From contig JARLGY010000069.1 of the NCBI GenBank assembly GCA_031292525.1, forward strand, positions 1-34,948: a stretch of 34,948 nucleotides of DNA, in the 5' to 3' direction. The stretch comes from Flavipsychrobacter sp. (GTDB taxonomy: Bacteria > Bacteroidota > Bacteroidia > Chitinophagales > Chitinophagaceae). The notes beneath the pieces were generated by a model. It saw nothing but the letters and a program-made list of their open reading frames with translations, had not been told where the DNA came from and did not search any database. Positions 22,854-32,236 of this stretch are shown piece after piece. Position numbers and translations under genes: made by a program. How positions within the stretch are numbered: position 1 is the first letter of the stretch; each line of letters begins with the position of its first letter.

Positions 22854-23567
22854 ATGAGCGTTTTATTAGAAATAGCGGCTAATTCATTTCAGTCTTGTCT
22901 GTCGGCACAACAAGGTGGGGCAGACAGGATAGAGCTTTTTGAAAATTTAGCAGAAGGCGGATGTACACCTTCATACGGGATGCTGGCTTTAGTAAAAGAA
23001 AAAATAAACATACCGGTTTATGTAATGATACGCCCGAGGGGAGGGGATTTTATATATTCGAACGACGAGTTCGAAATTATGAATCGTGATATAGTGATGT
23101 GTAAACAATTGGGGTTCACCGGGATCGTGTTTGGTATGCTGGATATACAAGGTGGTATAGATGTGGCCAGGTGCAAAGATTTGTTATCAACTTGTGGAGA
23201 TATGAAGGCTACGTTTCACAGGGCATTCGATGGGTCAAAAGATCTGCATGAAAGCATGCGGAAATTGATCGATCTGGGTTTTGATCGGGTGCTTACCAGT
23301 GGAGGTGAACCAAACGTAGAAAAGGGAAAAGAAGCAATTAAAAAATTGCAACAAGAATATGGTAAAGACATCGTGATCATGCCGGGATGTGGTGTAACAT
23401 CTGTGAATGCAAGGGCAATAGTTGATTATTGCAGTGTAAACGAGATACATGCTACTGCAAAAGCGAAAGTTTCATCGACTATGCAATACTCAAAGCTCTA
23501 TTTTACTGATGAATGGTATGAGAGTAATACACATGAGGTAGAAGCTATTAAACGATCGTTGTTATAG
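22854..23567 (+). CDS. cutC: CutC family protein (TIM barrel)
   Basis: A 237-residue member of the CutC family: LLEIAANSFQSCLSAQQGGA, RIELFENLAEGGCTPSYG, MIRPRGGDFIYS, GIVFGMLD, TFHRAFDGSKD, VLTSGGEPNVEKG and MPGCGVTSVNA occur in the usual order around the barrel. The name comes from a copper-sensitivity phenotype in E. coli, later attributed to the small RNA MicL that overlaps that gene, so a copper role is doubtful. The residues lining the barrel mouth (His, Arg, Asp) suggest an enzyme. Pairing with the glycosylasparaginase (4-bp gap) fits a role in glycan or amino-sugar breakdown, which is inference. Confidence 0.92.
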   Translation: MSVLLEIAANSFQSCLSAQQGGADRIELFENLAEGGCTPSYGMLALVKEKINIPVYVMIRPRGGDFIYSNDEFEIMNRDIVMCKQLGFTGIVFGMLDIQGGIDVARCKDLLSTCGDMKATFHRAFDGSKDLHESMRKLIDLGFDRVLTSGGEPNVEKGKEAIKKLQQEYGKDIVIMPGCGVTSVNARAIVDYCSVNEIHATAKAKVSSTMQYSKLYFTDEWYESNTHEVEAIKRSLL

Positions 23568-23579
23568 CTACATAAACAA

Positions 23580-23624
23580 ATTCGCTTGCGGATTCTCCCG
23601 CATCATAAATAGTGTTAAGCGAAT
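23580..23624 (+). other. Nested hairpin downstream of cutC
   Basis: ATTCGCTT at 23580-23587 pairs with AAGCGAAT at 23617-23624. Inside lies a second stem, TGCGG with CCGCA. There is no T-run, so it is a structured 3' end rather than a typical terminator. The rest of the 217-bp spacer holds nothing else I can name except the tRNA terminator. Confidence 0.35.
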
Positions 23625-23749
23625 CAATAATTCCTCACACAGGGACATTTCCACTGCCATTGGCCTCGAGGCACAACCATAAAAGCAACCGAATAATAAC
23701 TCACATGCCGAAGTTAATTTCAGCTTGATTCTATCAAAAAGAATAGAAA

Positions 23750-23780
23750 CATAAAAACCGCTACAAGAGCGGCTTTTATG
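23750..23780 (-). terminator. Terminator of the tRNA-Lys gene
   Basis: CATAAAA and CCGCT pair with their complements across a 5-base loop with a single A-C mismatch. Read on the minus strand the stem is followed by TTTTTATG. It begins 5 bp beyond the 3' end of the tRNA. Confidence 0.75.
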
Positions 23781-23784
23781 TCTG

Positions 23785-23857
<73 letters not shown>

Positions 23858-24021
23858 ATTTTTTTAATGGACGGCAAAGATAGTATTTCTATTTAAAAAA
23901 GGAAATTGAATTTTTTGTTATTGAGTAATTCGTTGAAAGTTTATTAAACAAGGCACGAGAATAGCATGTCGCACACTTTTTTATGAAATGTTGGCAGGTT
24001 TCAATTACCTCAAGTTGACCT

Positions 24022-25350
24022 TTATTCCACCTCTTCTCTAAAGCTTATGCCGTGATGCTTAAGTTCGGTAAGTACTGGGCGGTAAACCACAGGCATATTA
24101 GGTATGCAAACACCTGTAGGTACGTTTATCTTGTTGTTGAGAACCATACGTGCAAGAATACCCATGGGCAAACCTACAGTTTTAGACATAGCAGAAAAAT
24201 CACGGCTTTCACCTTTTAAGGTCATGCTGCTTACCAGTTTTATCTTCCTCTCTTTGTGTGTATATTCCACCTCGTGTTGCATGATGACCATATCCTTTTC
24301 TGCAGGTAGCATTTTCCATTTGTCCTCTAAAAGGTCAAGCAGGTGCAATGCAGAGCTTTTTTTGCCATCTGGTAACGGATTTTCATCCAGGATACCTAGC
24401 CACTCTATCATGGGCAGTACACGGTCGTCTGGCAACACCTTTAGTTTTTGAGCCACATATTCCTTAAGCGTCAAGCCATTATGATAGCCGGTTTTTTTCT
24501 TCAACCACGATGCATAAGTGTTAGGTGTTCCTTCAAATTCATCATCATCGCTGGTAAGGCCTAACGCTACAAGCGCGTTCCAGCCCTTGCAAAATGCTGG
24601 GTGGCGAAGTGTAGCCCGCAAAAAGGTTTTTATTTCAGGTACGTCGTATTGTTGTAAATAATTTAATGAATCACGGTTAGGATAATAAGCAAATGAACCG
24701 ATGCCATCTACTTTTATACGCTTATTACTGTCAAACATTTTTTCGTAAGGCACCTCTACCTGCTTTCCCTGATTCAGGTATTTAGCGCCCCCCTTACCTG
24801 CAAAAACCACATTCTTAGGATTCCAGCTAAACTTATAATGCCAGGGATTATCATCATATTCCGGTGCTACCAGTCCACCGCAATAAGACTTGAAACTAGT
24901 GATAATACCAGCTACCCGCTGAATGCTGTGAATGATTTGATTCGCAGTCATATGATCAATGCCCGGATCAAGCCCCATTTCGCACATAAACATAAGCCCA
25001 GCTTCTTTCACTTCTTTTTCCATCGCCTTCATTTCAGGGGTAATGTAGGAAGATGTGATAAGGTTTTTTTTATGTTTAAGGCAATCTTGCGCCAGCAAAA
25101 TGTGTAAGTTCGGTGGCATTAATGATACAACGATATCTGCTTTTGCAACTAGTGGTTCCCGTTGTTCTGTTTTAGTAATATCTATAGCTGCTATTTCAGC
25201 AAAGGGATTTCCACTGGTTTTTTCTGCAATAGCGTTTGCATCACTATCAGCTACTATTACCCGCCATTTATTCCTGGCCGCATGAGATAACAGGTAGTGG
25301 ATCAAATGAATAGATGATTTACCGGCACCGGCAATCAGTATTGTTTGCAT
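24022..25350 (-). CDS. Saccharopine dehydrogenase family protein
   Basis: A 442-residue cytosolic oxidoreductase. The N-terminal Rossmann fold has ILIAGAGKSSIHLIHYL, with GAGKSS as the nucleotide-binding loop. Typical family motifs follow: VSLMPPNLHILLAQDCL, NLITSSYITPEM, EMGLDPGIDHMTANQ, SYCGGLVAPEYDDNPWHYKFSW and VPYEKMF. The closing SKTVGLPMGILARMVLNN fits the saccharopine dehydrogenase C-terminal domain (glutamate-forming type). In the family this enzyme acts on saccharopine in lysine metabolism. No partner lysine-ketoglutarate reductase is in the window. It has its own promoter, divergent from the thioesterase gene. Confidence 0.9.
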   Translation of the reverse strand: MQTILIAGAGKSSIHLIHYLLSHAARNKWRVIVADSDANAIAEKTSGNPFAEIAAIDITKTEQREPLVAKADIVVSLMPPNLHILLAQDCLKHKKNLITSSYITPEMKAMEKEVKEAGLMFMCEMGLDPGIDHMTANQIIHSIQRVAGIITSFKSYCGGLVAPEYDDNPWHYKFSWNPKNVVFAGKGGAKYLNQGKQVEVPYEKMFDSNKRIKVDGIGSFAYYPNRDSLNYLQQYDVPEIKTFLRATLRHPAFCKGWNALVALGLTSDDDEFEGTPNTYASWLKKKTGYHNGLTLKEYVAQKLKVLPDDRVLPMIEWLGILDENPLPDGKKSSALHLLDLLEDKWKMLPAEKDMVIMQHEVEYTHKERKIKLVSSMTLKGESRDFSAMSKTVGLPMGILARMVLNNKINVPTGVCIPNMPVVYRPVLTELKHHGISFREEVE

Positions 25351-25383
25351 AGATGATTAAAAAATATTGAAAAAAACCGAATC

Positions 25384-25413
25384 AAATGTAATAGTATTGT
25401 TACGGTATTACAA
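25384..25413 (-). promoter_or_regulatory. Promoter of the saccharopine dehydrogenase gene (TTG-N19-TACATTTG)
   Basis: On the minus strand TTG (25413-25411) and TACATTTG (25391-25384) are 19 bp apart, an exact Bacteroidota -33/-7 pair. The predicted start site leaves a leader of roughly 25-30 nt. Confidence 0.7.
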
Positions 25414-25458
25414 AAAAATGGTTATCTATGTTTAAAATAAATAGGAAAAATCCATAAC

Positions 25459-25893
25459 ATGAAAGCGCGTATTTGGCAAGAAAGGAATGTAACAATTCAC
25501 GATTTGAATGCTTTGTCTGAAAATACTTTGATAAATGTATTAGGTATATCATTCATAGAAATTGGTGATAATTTTTTAAAAGCTTCTATGCCAGTTAACG
25601 CAACCACGCACCAGCCTTATGGTTTATTACATGGTGGGGCATCGGCTGCACTTGCAGAAACTATAGGTAGCGTAGCATCAGCATATTGTATTGATAAAGA
25701 AACGCAAATGTGTGTGGGGATTGAGTTAAATTGCAATCACTTGCGGGGGAAGAAGGATGGAGTAGTGATAGCAACGGCCGAACCATTGCATATAGGTAAC
25801 GCTACCCATGTCTGGGATATAAAAATAAGAGACGAAAAAGAAAAACTCATCTGCGTAAGCAGACTTACCGTAGCAATACTAAAAAAAACATAA
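25459..25893 (+). CDS. Hotdog-fold thioesterase (MenI/EntH-like)
   Basis: A 144-residue hotdog thioesterase. LLHGGASAALAETIGSVA (about residues 56-73) contains the HGG-x-x-x-x-x-x-E active-site pattern of the PaaI/MenI/EntH group, with the Glu on the central helix acting as catalytic base. GIELNCNHLRGKKDG and ATHVWDIKIRDEKEKLICVSRLTVAIL complete the fold. MenI homologues hydrolyse 1,4-dihydroxy-2-naphthoyl-CoA in menaquinone synthesis, the quinone used by most Bacteroidota, but EntH-type proofreading thioesterases look alike, so the substrate is open. A small membrane-protein gene begins 1 bp after its stop, which suggests co-translation. Confidence 0.9.
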   Translation: MKARIWQERNVTIHDLNALSENTLINVLGISFIEIGDNFLKASMPVNATTHQPYGLLHGGASAALAETIGSVASAYCIDKETQMCVGIELNCNHLRGKKDGVVIATAEPLHIGNATHVWDIKIRDEKEKLICVSRLTVAILKKT

Positions 25894-25894
25894 T

Positions 25895-26284
25895 ATGCGA
25901 AAATCAACAAGTGAAAAAATAATTTTCACACTTATTAGCTTGTTTATCATTTTTCTTTTTCATTTTAGCTTAGAGCTTAAACACCTTGGAGTAGAAGCTT
26001 TTAGAGATATTCCTTTTTTTAGCGATGACTTTATAAGTCATAATCGTGAGGCCTTGTCAGCATTTGCTCGTGGCTTTGGTTTGCTTTTTTACGATTCACT
26101 ACTGACTATAATTGTATTATTTTTTTACCAGAGATATTACCTTACGCTCATCAGGAGTGGATATAACAGGGTTATCTATTTTATTACTCTTGTACTTGTT
26201 TTGATCGCAATAGTTTTATTTACCATATACTGGTTGCATCATTTACTCGATGTTAGTATCATCACAGGGTATTGGGCCTTTTAA
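25895..26284 (+). CDS. Small integral membrane protein of unknown function
   Basis: 129 residues with three hydrophobic segments at about 8-27, 62-78 and 91-112, and a hydrophobic tail. A polar stretch rich in Phe, Asp and Arg (about 30-60) separates the first two. I do not recognise a family. It starts 1 bp after the thioesterase stop and so is probably in the same operon. If the thioesterase acts in menaquinone synthesis, a membrane partner would be plausible, but this is speculation. Confidence 0.7.
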   Translation: MRKSTSEKIIFTLISLFIIFLFHFSLELKHLGVEAFRDIPFFSDDFISHNREALSAFARGFGLLFYDSLLTIIVLFFYQRYYLTLIRSGYNRVIYFITLVLVLIAIVLFTIYWLHHLLDVSIITGYWAF

Positions 26285-26364
26285 GGATAGGGTGCATGTT
26301 TTTATTACATTGTATTGCATGTGTATAAACCAGCGGCGGTATTGAATAATAAGGTATATTTTGG

Positions 26365-26395
26365 TTGTATTTTAGCCCCCAAAAGGTTACATTTG
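26365..26395 (+). promoter_or_regulatory. Promoter of gyrA (TTG-N20-TACATTTG)
   Basis: TTG at 26365-26367 and TACATTTG at 26388-26395 match the Bacteroidota promoter with 20-bp spacing. The start codon is 22 bp past the box, so the leader is about 15-18 nt. Confidence 0.7.
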
Positions 26396-26417
26396 CATTA
26401 TATTTTTTTATACCAAT

Positions 26418-29114
26418 ATGGATCAAAATAACGAAGATCTAACCCCACAGGATTCCGGTAGAGATACAAACAGAATTATTCCGGTTAATATCGAAGACCA
26501 GATGAAAACGGCGTATATAGATTATTCTATGTCCGTAATAGTTGGTCGCGCATTGCCCGATGTGCGCGATGGATTAAAACCTGTACATCGTCGTGTGTTG
26601 TTCGCTATGCACGAGTTGGGCAATACGTTCAATAAGCCACATAAGAAATGTGCCCGTATAGTGGGCGAAGTGCTGGGTAAGTACCATCCTCATGGTGATG
26701 CATCGGTTTACGATACTATGGTACGTATGGCACAGCCATGGAGTTTGCGTTACATGCTGGTAGATGGCCAGGGTAACTATGGCTCTCAGGATGGCGACGG
26801 ACCTGCCGCGATGCGTTATACTGAAGCCCGCCTTCAAAAGTTAGGCGAGGCAATGCTGGATGACCTGGAAAAGGAGACAGTTGACTTTGGTTTGAACTTT
26901 GATGATACGCTGCACGAACCAACTGTATTGCCTACACGCATACCGCAACTATTGGTAAATGGTGCGTCTGGTATTGCCGTAGGTATGGCCACCAATATGA
27001 TGCCCCATAACCTTACTGAAGTAGTGGATGGCTGCATAGCGTACATAAATAATAAAGAGATCACTATAGATGAATTGATGACGCATGTGAAAGCGCCCGA
27101 TTTTCCTACAGGTGGTATCATCTTCGGTATAGAAGGCATAAAACAAGCTATGCATACCGGCAGGGGTAGGGTCGTTTTGCGTGGTAAGGTAAATGTGGAA
27201 ACACACAAAAATGGTAAAGAACAGATAATTATTACTGAAGTTCCTTATCAAGTGAGCCGCGATGCACTGGCAGAAAAAATTGGTTACCTGGTTAATAACA
27301 AGATCATTGAAGGGATCACTCACGTTGCCAACGAATCCAATAAAGACGGTACACGTGTTGTAGTCGAAATTCGTCGCGATGCAGTGGCTCAGGTTATTAT
27401 CAATCAATTATACAAGTATAGCGAGCTACAGACTTCTTATGGTATCAATAATGTGGCGCTGGTTCATGGCCGCCCACGTACGCTGAACCTTAAAGATCTG
27501 ATCAGTGAGTTTGTTACTTTCCGTCACGAGGTTGTAGTTCGCCGCACTCAATTTGAGTTAAGAGAAGCAGAAAAGCGTGCTCATATTTTAATAGGGTATC
27601 TTATAGCCCTCGATAATCTTGATGCTGTTATTACCCTTATACGTACCTCAACCAATCCTGAAGATGCCAAGAATGGCTTGATCACTCAGTTCGAGATGAG
27701 CGAGATACAGGCTAAGGCGGTATTGGAGTTGCGCTTACAACGCCTTACGGGCATGGAGCGCGAAAAGATACGCGAAGAGCATGCAGAACTGATGGCTCAA
27801 ATAACATTCTTGAAGTCAATATTGAATGACGAGCCAATGCGCTACCAGATCATAAAAGATGAATTACTGGATGTGCAAAAAAGGTTTGGTGATGAGCGTA
27901 AAAGTGAAATACGCTACATGGCCAATGAAATGCGTATTGAAGATCTGATAGAAGAAGAAGATGTTGTAATAACAGTTTCTCATCTGGGTTATATCAAGCG
28001 TACTTCACAGGCTGAATATCGTGCGCAGCGCCGCGGTGGCCGTGGTGCTATGGCTGGCCGTACACGTGAAGTCGATTTTATTGAGCATTTGTTTATAGCT
28101 TCCACCCACCATACCCTCATGTTCTTTACAGAAAAAGGAAGGTGTTTTTGGCTAAAAGTGTACGAAATACCGGAAACAGATAAAAATGCCAAGGGACGTG
28201 CTATACAAAACCTGATACAGATACCACCTGATGATAAAATAAGAACAATTATAGATGTACCGCAATTGGAGAACAAGGAATATCTCCAAAATCACTTTGT
28301 GGTTTTATGTACCAAAAAAGGTGTTATCAAGAAAACACCGCTTGAAGACTTTAGCCGTCCAAGACAAAATGGTATCATCGCAATCACTATCCAGGAAGAT
28401 GACGAGTTGTTGGATGTAGCCATTACAGATGGTAATAGCTATATTATGATGGCTGTTAAATCGGGTAGGGCTATATGCTTCCCAGATGATAAAGTGAGAT
28501 CTACCGGCCGTGGTGCAATCGGTGTATTTGGCATTGAGCTGGATGACGAAAAGGATGAAGTTGTGGGTATGATCTGTGTCAGCAAGGAAAGCTTGACCAA
28601 GCAAATACTGGTGGTTTCCGAAAAAGGCTTAGGAAAACGTACCCCATTCCTTGAACCTATTGAACCTGGCAATACGGAAGAACTGTCCAATACGGTTGAA
28701 ATTGCCGATGCAGAAGGTAATAAGAATAGGTACCAACTGGCATATCGCATTACCAATCGCGGTGGGAAAGGTGTGAAAACAATAAACATCACAGAAAAAA
28801 CGGGTGGCCTTGTAGGGCTGTTGGTAGTAGAGGAAAAAGATGATCTGATCATTACATGTCGCTCAGGGGTCACTATACGCATGAAGGTATCAGCTATCCG
28901 CGAGGCTGGTAGAGCAACACAAGGTGTGAAACTGATCAATATAGATGATAAAGATTCAATAGCTGCCATAGCACGTATAGATGAGCAGGAAGAAGAAGTG
29001 AATCCTGAAGATGCTATTGTTGACGCAGATGCCACTGGTGCAGAAGTTCAGAATACTGATCCAGACCATGCTAAACCTGAAAGCGCAGAAGGTGAGGCCG
29101 CAACAGAAGAGTAA
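26418..29114 (+). CDS. gyrA: DNA gyrase subunit A
   Basis: 898 residues. It forms the DNA breakage-reunion core of gyrase, which introduces negative supercoils. The winged-helix and tower domain holds the catalytic Tyr134 in [10 protein letters not shown], preceded by the quinolone-determining region (about 79-135). The C-terminal pinwheel contains the GyrA box in [14 protein letters not shown], which separates gyrase from topoisomerase IV ParC. The acidic tail [14 protein letters not shown] (about 855 onward) is common in GyrA. At the position equivalent to E. coli Ser83 this protein has Ala95 ([10 protein letters not shown]), while the Asp87 equivalent, Asp99, is kept. It is monocistronic, with its own promoter and terminator. 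Confidence 0.96.
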   Translation: MDQNNEDLTPQDSGRDTNRIIPVNIEDQMKTAYIDYSMSVIVGRALPDVRDGLKPVHRRVLFAMHELGNTFNKPHKKCARIVGEVLGKYHPHGDASVYDTMVRMAQPWSLRYMLVDGQGNYGSQDGDGPAAMRYTEARLQKLGEAMLDDLEKETVDFGLNFDDTLHEPTVLPTRIPQLLVNGASGIAVGMATNMMPHNLTEVVDGCIAYINNKEITIDELMTHVKAPDFPTGGIIFGIEGIKQAMHTGRGRVVLRGKVNVETHKNGKEQIIITEVPYQVSRDALAEKIGYLVNNKIIEGITHVANESNKDGTRVVVEIRRDAVAQVIINQLYKYSELQTSYGINNVALVHGRPRTLNLKDLISEFVTFRHEVVVRRTQFELREAEKRAHILIGYLIALDNLDAVITLIRTSTNPEDAKNGLITQFEMSEIQAKAVLELRLQRLTGMEREKIREEHAELMAQITFLKSILNDEPMRYQIIKDELLDVQKRFGDERKSEIRYMANEMRIEDLIEEEDVVITVSHLGYIKRTSQAEYRAQRRGGRGAMAGRTREVDFIEHLFIASTHHTLMFFTEKGRCFWLKVYEIPETDKNAKGRAIQNLIQIPPDDKIRTIIDVPQLENKEYLQNHFVVLCTKKGVIKKTPLEDFSRPRQNGIIAITIQEDDELLDVAITDGNSYIMMAVKSGRAICFPDDKVRSTGRGAIGVFGIELDDEKDEVVGMICVSKESLTKQILVVSEKGLGKRTPFLEPIEPGNTEELSNTVEIADAEGNKNRYQLAYRITNRGGKGVKTINITEKTGGLVGLLVVEEKDDLIITCRSGVTIRMKVSAIREAGRATQGVKLINIDDKDSIAAIARIDEQEEEVNPEDAIVDADATGAEVQNTDPDHAKPESAEGEAATEE

Positions 29115-29164
29115 ATAAGAGATTTTTTATCTGCTTAATACTGAACGTTTAATAACCGAAATAA

Positions 29165-29200
29165 AAAATAATCTCCCTCATTGTCGTGGGAGATTATTTT
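29165..29200 (+). terminator. Terminator of gyrA
   Basis: AAAATAATCTCCC pairs perfectly with GGGAGATTATTTT across a 10-base loop, followed by a T. It lies 50 bp after the gyrA stop. Confidence 0.9.
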
Positions 29201-29238
29201 TATCGCTAAAATTGCCAAATATTTTTAAAAATTCAGGA

Positions 29239-30507
29239 ATGAAAAAATTATTGATCGTTGCAGTAAGTACAGGTATTAGTTTTATGAGCTGGGGACAGAG
29301 TGTAAAATCCAACATCCAGTCGTCAATAAACTATCTGAAAGATAAAGATTATGACCATGCTTTGGAATACATTGAAAAAGCAGTTAAAGATCCCGCTGGG
29401 GCAAACGACCAAAAAGCGTGGCTGACCCGTGGTAATATTTATATGGAAATGCAATCTGATGCTAAGTATAAAAGCACTGGCCCTTACAAGGAGGCCGCTG
29501 CATCTTTTATGAAAGCAGTAGAGATTAAGTCCGAATTTTCTGATAAAGAAAATATTGGCACTGATTTGCTCATTTTTGCGTACGATTATTACAACGATGG
29601 TGTAAAAGCTTTTAACGAACGCACACCTGAAAAATATACAGAAGCTGCTGGGCTGATGCAAAAGGTAGTTGATATTCACGATTTTGAAGTGAATAAGAAA
29701 TTTGCGGTATCTAAAAAGTTCGATACAATAGCAATGGAAGCTACTCATATAATAGGTACTTGCTACATCTATCAAAATAAAGACAACGAAGCCGTAGCGG
29801 TCTTGAATACCGTAAAGAATAGCCACATGGTAAGCAGTGTAGATATCTATGTACATCTCGCTGACATCTACAAAAAAGAAGGCAAGCAGGATGACGAATT
29901 AGCCATAATTAAAGAAGGTAGAACCGAATTTCCTAAAGACGAGTCTTTAAGGGCGATGGAAATCAACTATTATATTAAAACAGGCAAGGTAGACGTACTG
30001 GTAAGCAAGTTGGAGGAGTCAGTAAAAGAGCATCCTGATAATTCAGAATTATGGTTTAACCTGGGTACTATATATATGAATACGGCCAACCCTAAAACAG
30101 GTACCCCCCCCGCAAATGCAGCTGAGTTAACTGCTAAGGCTGTACAGGCATATAACAATGCCATTAAGCTTGATCCTGAAAATGTAGATTATAACTACAA
30201 TATTGGCGCTATGTATTATAATCAGGGTGTCGATTTGAATGACAAAATGAATGCTATTACCGGTACCAGCGCTGCCGAAAACAAAAAGTACGATGACCTC
30301 AAAAAACAGAGATTAGCACTGTTTGTGCAGGCTCAGCCATACCTGGAAAAGAGCTTAAGTGTTCTTGATGCTAAGGGAGATAAAATGAGAAAAGAGGACA
30401 GGAATACATACATAGCTACGGCAACATCTCTGCGCGAAATATATGGCAAGGAAGATAAGCCTGAGAAAGCAACTGAGATGACAAAGAAATTGAATGGTGG
30501 TAAATAA
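29239..30507 (+). CDS. Secreted TPR-repeat protein
   Basis: About 422 residues from ATG 29239, with a signal peptide (LLIVAVSTGISFMSWGQ). The mature protein is helical with tetratricopeptide-like repeats, for example INYLKDKDYDHALEYIEKAV (about 29-48), ELWFNLGTIYMNT, AVQAYNNAIKLDPENVDYNY and AQPYLEKSLSVLDAKGD. TPR proteins of this type in the Bacteroidota periplasm usually mediate protein-protein contacts in envelope complexes; no specific role can be given. An upstream TTG-initiated extension from 29212 would hide the signal peptide, so I reject it. It follows the gyrA terminator closely. Confidence 0.85.
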   Translation: MKKLLIVAVSTGISFMSWGQSVKSNIQSSINYLKDKDYDHALEYIEKAVKDPAGANDQKAWLTRGNIYMEMQSDAKYKSTGPYKEAAASFMKAVEIKSEFSDKENIGTDLLIFAYDYYNDGVKAFNERTPEKYTEAAGLMQKVVDIHDFEVNKKFAVSKKFDTIAMEATHIIGTCYIYQNKDNEAVAVLNTVKNSHMVSSVDIYVHLADIYKKEGKQDDELAIIKEGRTEFPKDESLRAMEINYYIKTGKVDVLVSKLEESVKEHPDNSELWFNLGTIYMNTANPKTGTPPANAAELTAKAVQAYNNAIKLDPENVDYNYNIGAMYYNQGVDLNDKMNAITGTSAAENKKYDDLKKQRLALFVQAQPYLEKSLSVLDAKGDKMRKEDRNTYIATATSLREIYGKEDKPEKATEMTKKLNGGK

Positions 30508-30585
30508 TTAAAACTTCCAGTGCATTGCTTTTTTTAATGTTAAATTATATCTTTGAAATATTGTTTTCATTAAATATTATTTAAA

Positions 30586-30792
30586 GTGGAATCACAAAAA
30601 GTAACTGGAATTGTAAAGTTTTTCAATGAAGCTAAAGGGTTTGGTTTTATTAAACATGACAATTCTAACACAGAAACCTTCGTGCATGTAAGTGGTCTTA
30701 GAGATCAGGTTAAAGAAAACGATCGTGTGGAATTTGAAGTGCAGGAAGGTAAAAAAGGATTGAACGCAGTGAATGTTCGCGTTTTGCGATAA
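30586..30792 (+). CDS. Cold-shock domain protein (CspA family)
   Basis: 68 residues starting with GTG; the N-terminus MESQKVTGIVKFFNEAKGFG is the normal CspA opening and no ATG is available in frame. Both RNA-binding motifs are present: KGFGFIKH (RNP1) and TFVHVSGL (RNP2). These proteins bind single-stranded RNA or DNA as chaperones. The 78-bp spacer before the gene is AT-rich and may hold a leader, but I cannot see a defined cold-shock element. A strong terminator follows 20 bp after the stop. Confidence 0.94.
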   Translation: MESQKVTGIVKFFNEAKGFGFIKHDNSNTETFVHVSGLRDQVKENDRVEFEVQEGKKGLNAVNVRVLR

Positions 30793-30812
30793 TATAATTA
30801 GCATAACTTTTT

Positions 30813-30844
30813 AAAAAGACCGGGGGATACGCCCCGGTCTTTTT
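30813..30844 (+). terminator. Terminator of the cold-shock gene
   Basis: AAAAAGACCGGGG pairs with CCCCGGTCTTTTT across a 6-base loop, with the T-run in the 3' arm: a textbook intrinsic terminator. Confidence 0.93.
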
Positions 30845-30898
30845 CGTTATTAAGCACATCCTTCCTTACCTTGCAATGCAGTATAAAATGCAGTAACC

Positions 30899-32230
30899 AT
30901 GTACAACGCTGAGATTGAAACAATGCCACTGCCCAGACTCAGGGCTTTACAAGATCAACGATTGCAAGACCTGGTGGCAGCCGTTTATAGCAAGGTGCCA
31001 CACTACCATAAAGCTTTTGATGAGTTAGGTATAGTGCCCACAGCTATTACAAGTGTAAAAGATATAGCCAGGCTGCCGTTTACAAAAAAATCAGCGCTTC
31101 GCGATAATTACCCTTTTGATCTGTTTGCTGTACCAATGGATACTGTGAGTCGCTTGCACTGTAGCAGTGGCACCACGGGTAAGCCTATTGTGGTGGGCTA
31201 CACTGCGCAAGACCTTGATGTGTTTTCAGAATTAATAGCACGCTCGCTGTATGCTACAGGCTGCCGGCCGGGTATGAAGTTGCAGAATGCCTATGGCTAT
31301 GGTCTCTTCACCGGTGGGTTGGGGCTGCACTATGGTGCCGAGCGTTTAGGCATGACTGTGATACCGGTTTCTGGCGGTATGACAGACCGGCAACTCATGC
31401 TCTTGAAAGACTTTCAGCCGGAGGCGCTATGCTGCACGCCCTCTTACGCGCAAACTATTGCAGAAGAATTGGTGAAAAAGGGGATGACATTGAGTGATAT
31501 TAACCTGAAGTATGCTATACTGGGTGCAGAGCCATGGACCGAGGCGATACGCGGCCAGGTGGAAGCTGGATTGAATGTAAAGGCATCGAACATATATGGT
31601 TTGAGTGAAGTAATGGGCCCGGGAGTTTCTGTAGAAGATGTAGATGAAAGAGGTACAGGCAGCTATATATGGGAAGACCATTTCTTCCCCGAAATAGTGG
31701 ATAAGGATACCGGCGAACCGGTGCCGGAAGGCGAACCCGGTGTGCTGGTGCTCACCACGCTTACCAAGCAGGCTATACCTATGATACGCTACTGGACCAA
31801 TGATATCACCAATATCTACTACGATAAGGGCGCTAAACGTACTCATATCAAGATGGGGGCTATCCGGGGCCGGGCCGATGATATGCTCATTATCCGTGGG
31901 GTAAATCTGTTTCATACACAGGTCGAGGATATAATAGAAGGAATAAAAGACATCAGTCCCAACTACCAGCTCATCGTATTCCGCGCAGGCAATATGGATG
32001 AAGTAGAGGTGCTGGCAGAGGTGTCTGAAAACTTCCTGAAGTCGCTGGATATTGCTGAGAAAGACCACTTTGAGCAACACGATAGGGTGGTTGCCCTGCG
32101 TGGTTTCTTCTCTAAAAAGATCAAAGATGTTATTGGGCTAAGCATGCGTGTGAAGCTGGTATTGCCATATGACATTCCACGTAGCGAAGGTGGCAAACTA
32201 AACCGTATAACCGACAAAAGAAAGCAATAG
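30899..32230 (+). CDS. paaK: Phenylacetate-CoA ligase
   Basis: A 443-residue adenylate-forming enzyme that activates phenylacetate to phenylacetyl-CoA. The AMP-binding P-loop is SSGTTGKPIVVGY (about residues 89-101). GLSEVMGPGVSVE, LTTLTKQAIPMIRYWTND and IRGRADDMLIIRGVNLF are the family's A5-A8 motifs, and the C-terminal GGKLNRITDKRK carries the catalytic Lys. PaaK-type ligases are shorter than other acyl-CoA ligases, which fits. paaI follows after 6 bp. No paaABCDE monooxygenase genes are in the window. Confidence 0.94.
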   Translation: MYNAEIETMPLPRLRALQDQRLQDLVAAVYSKVPHYHKAFDELGIVPTAITSVKDIARLPFTKKSALRDNYPFDLFAVPMDTVSRLHCSSGTTGKPIVVGYTAQDLDVFSELIARSLYATGCRPGMKLQNAYGYGLFTGGLGLHYGAERLGMTVIPVSGGMTDRQLMLLKDFQPEALCCTPSYAQTIAEELVKKGMTLSDINLKYAILGAEPWTEAIRGQVEAGLNVKASNIYGLSEVMGPGVSVEDVDERGTGSYIWEDHFFPEIVDKDTGEPVPEGEPGVLVLTTLTKQAIPMIRYWTNDITNIYYDKGAKRTHIKMGAIRGRADDMLIIRGVNLFHTQVEDIIEGIKDISPNYQLIVFRAGNMDEVEVLAEVSENFLKSLDIAEKDHFEQHDRVVALRGFFSKKIKDVIGLSMRVKLVLPYDIPRSEGGKLNRITDKRKQ

Positions 32231-32236
32231 CCCCAT

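Noticed and set aside
26574-29035. Minus-strand ORFs of 68-198 codons inside gyrA.
   Set aside because: Each is antisense to conserved gyrA sequence and shows no domain or promoter.
29212-29238. TTG-started extension of the TPR protein.
   Set aside because: It would bury a good signal peptide that starts at ATG 29239 and begins directly after the gyrA terminator.
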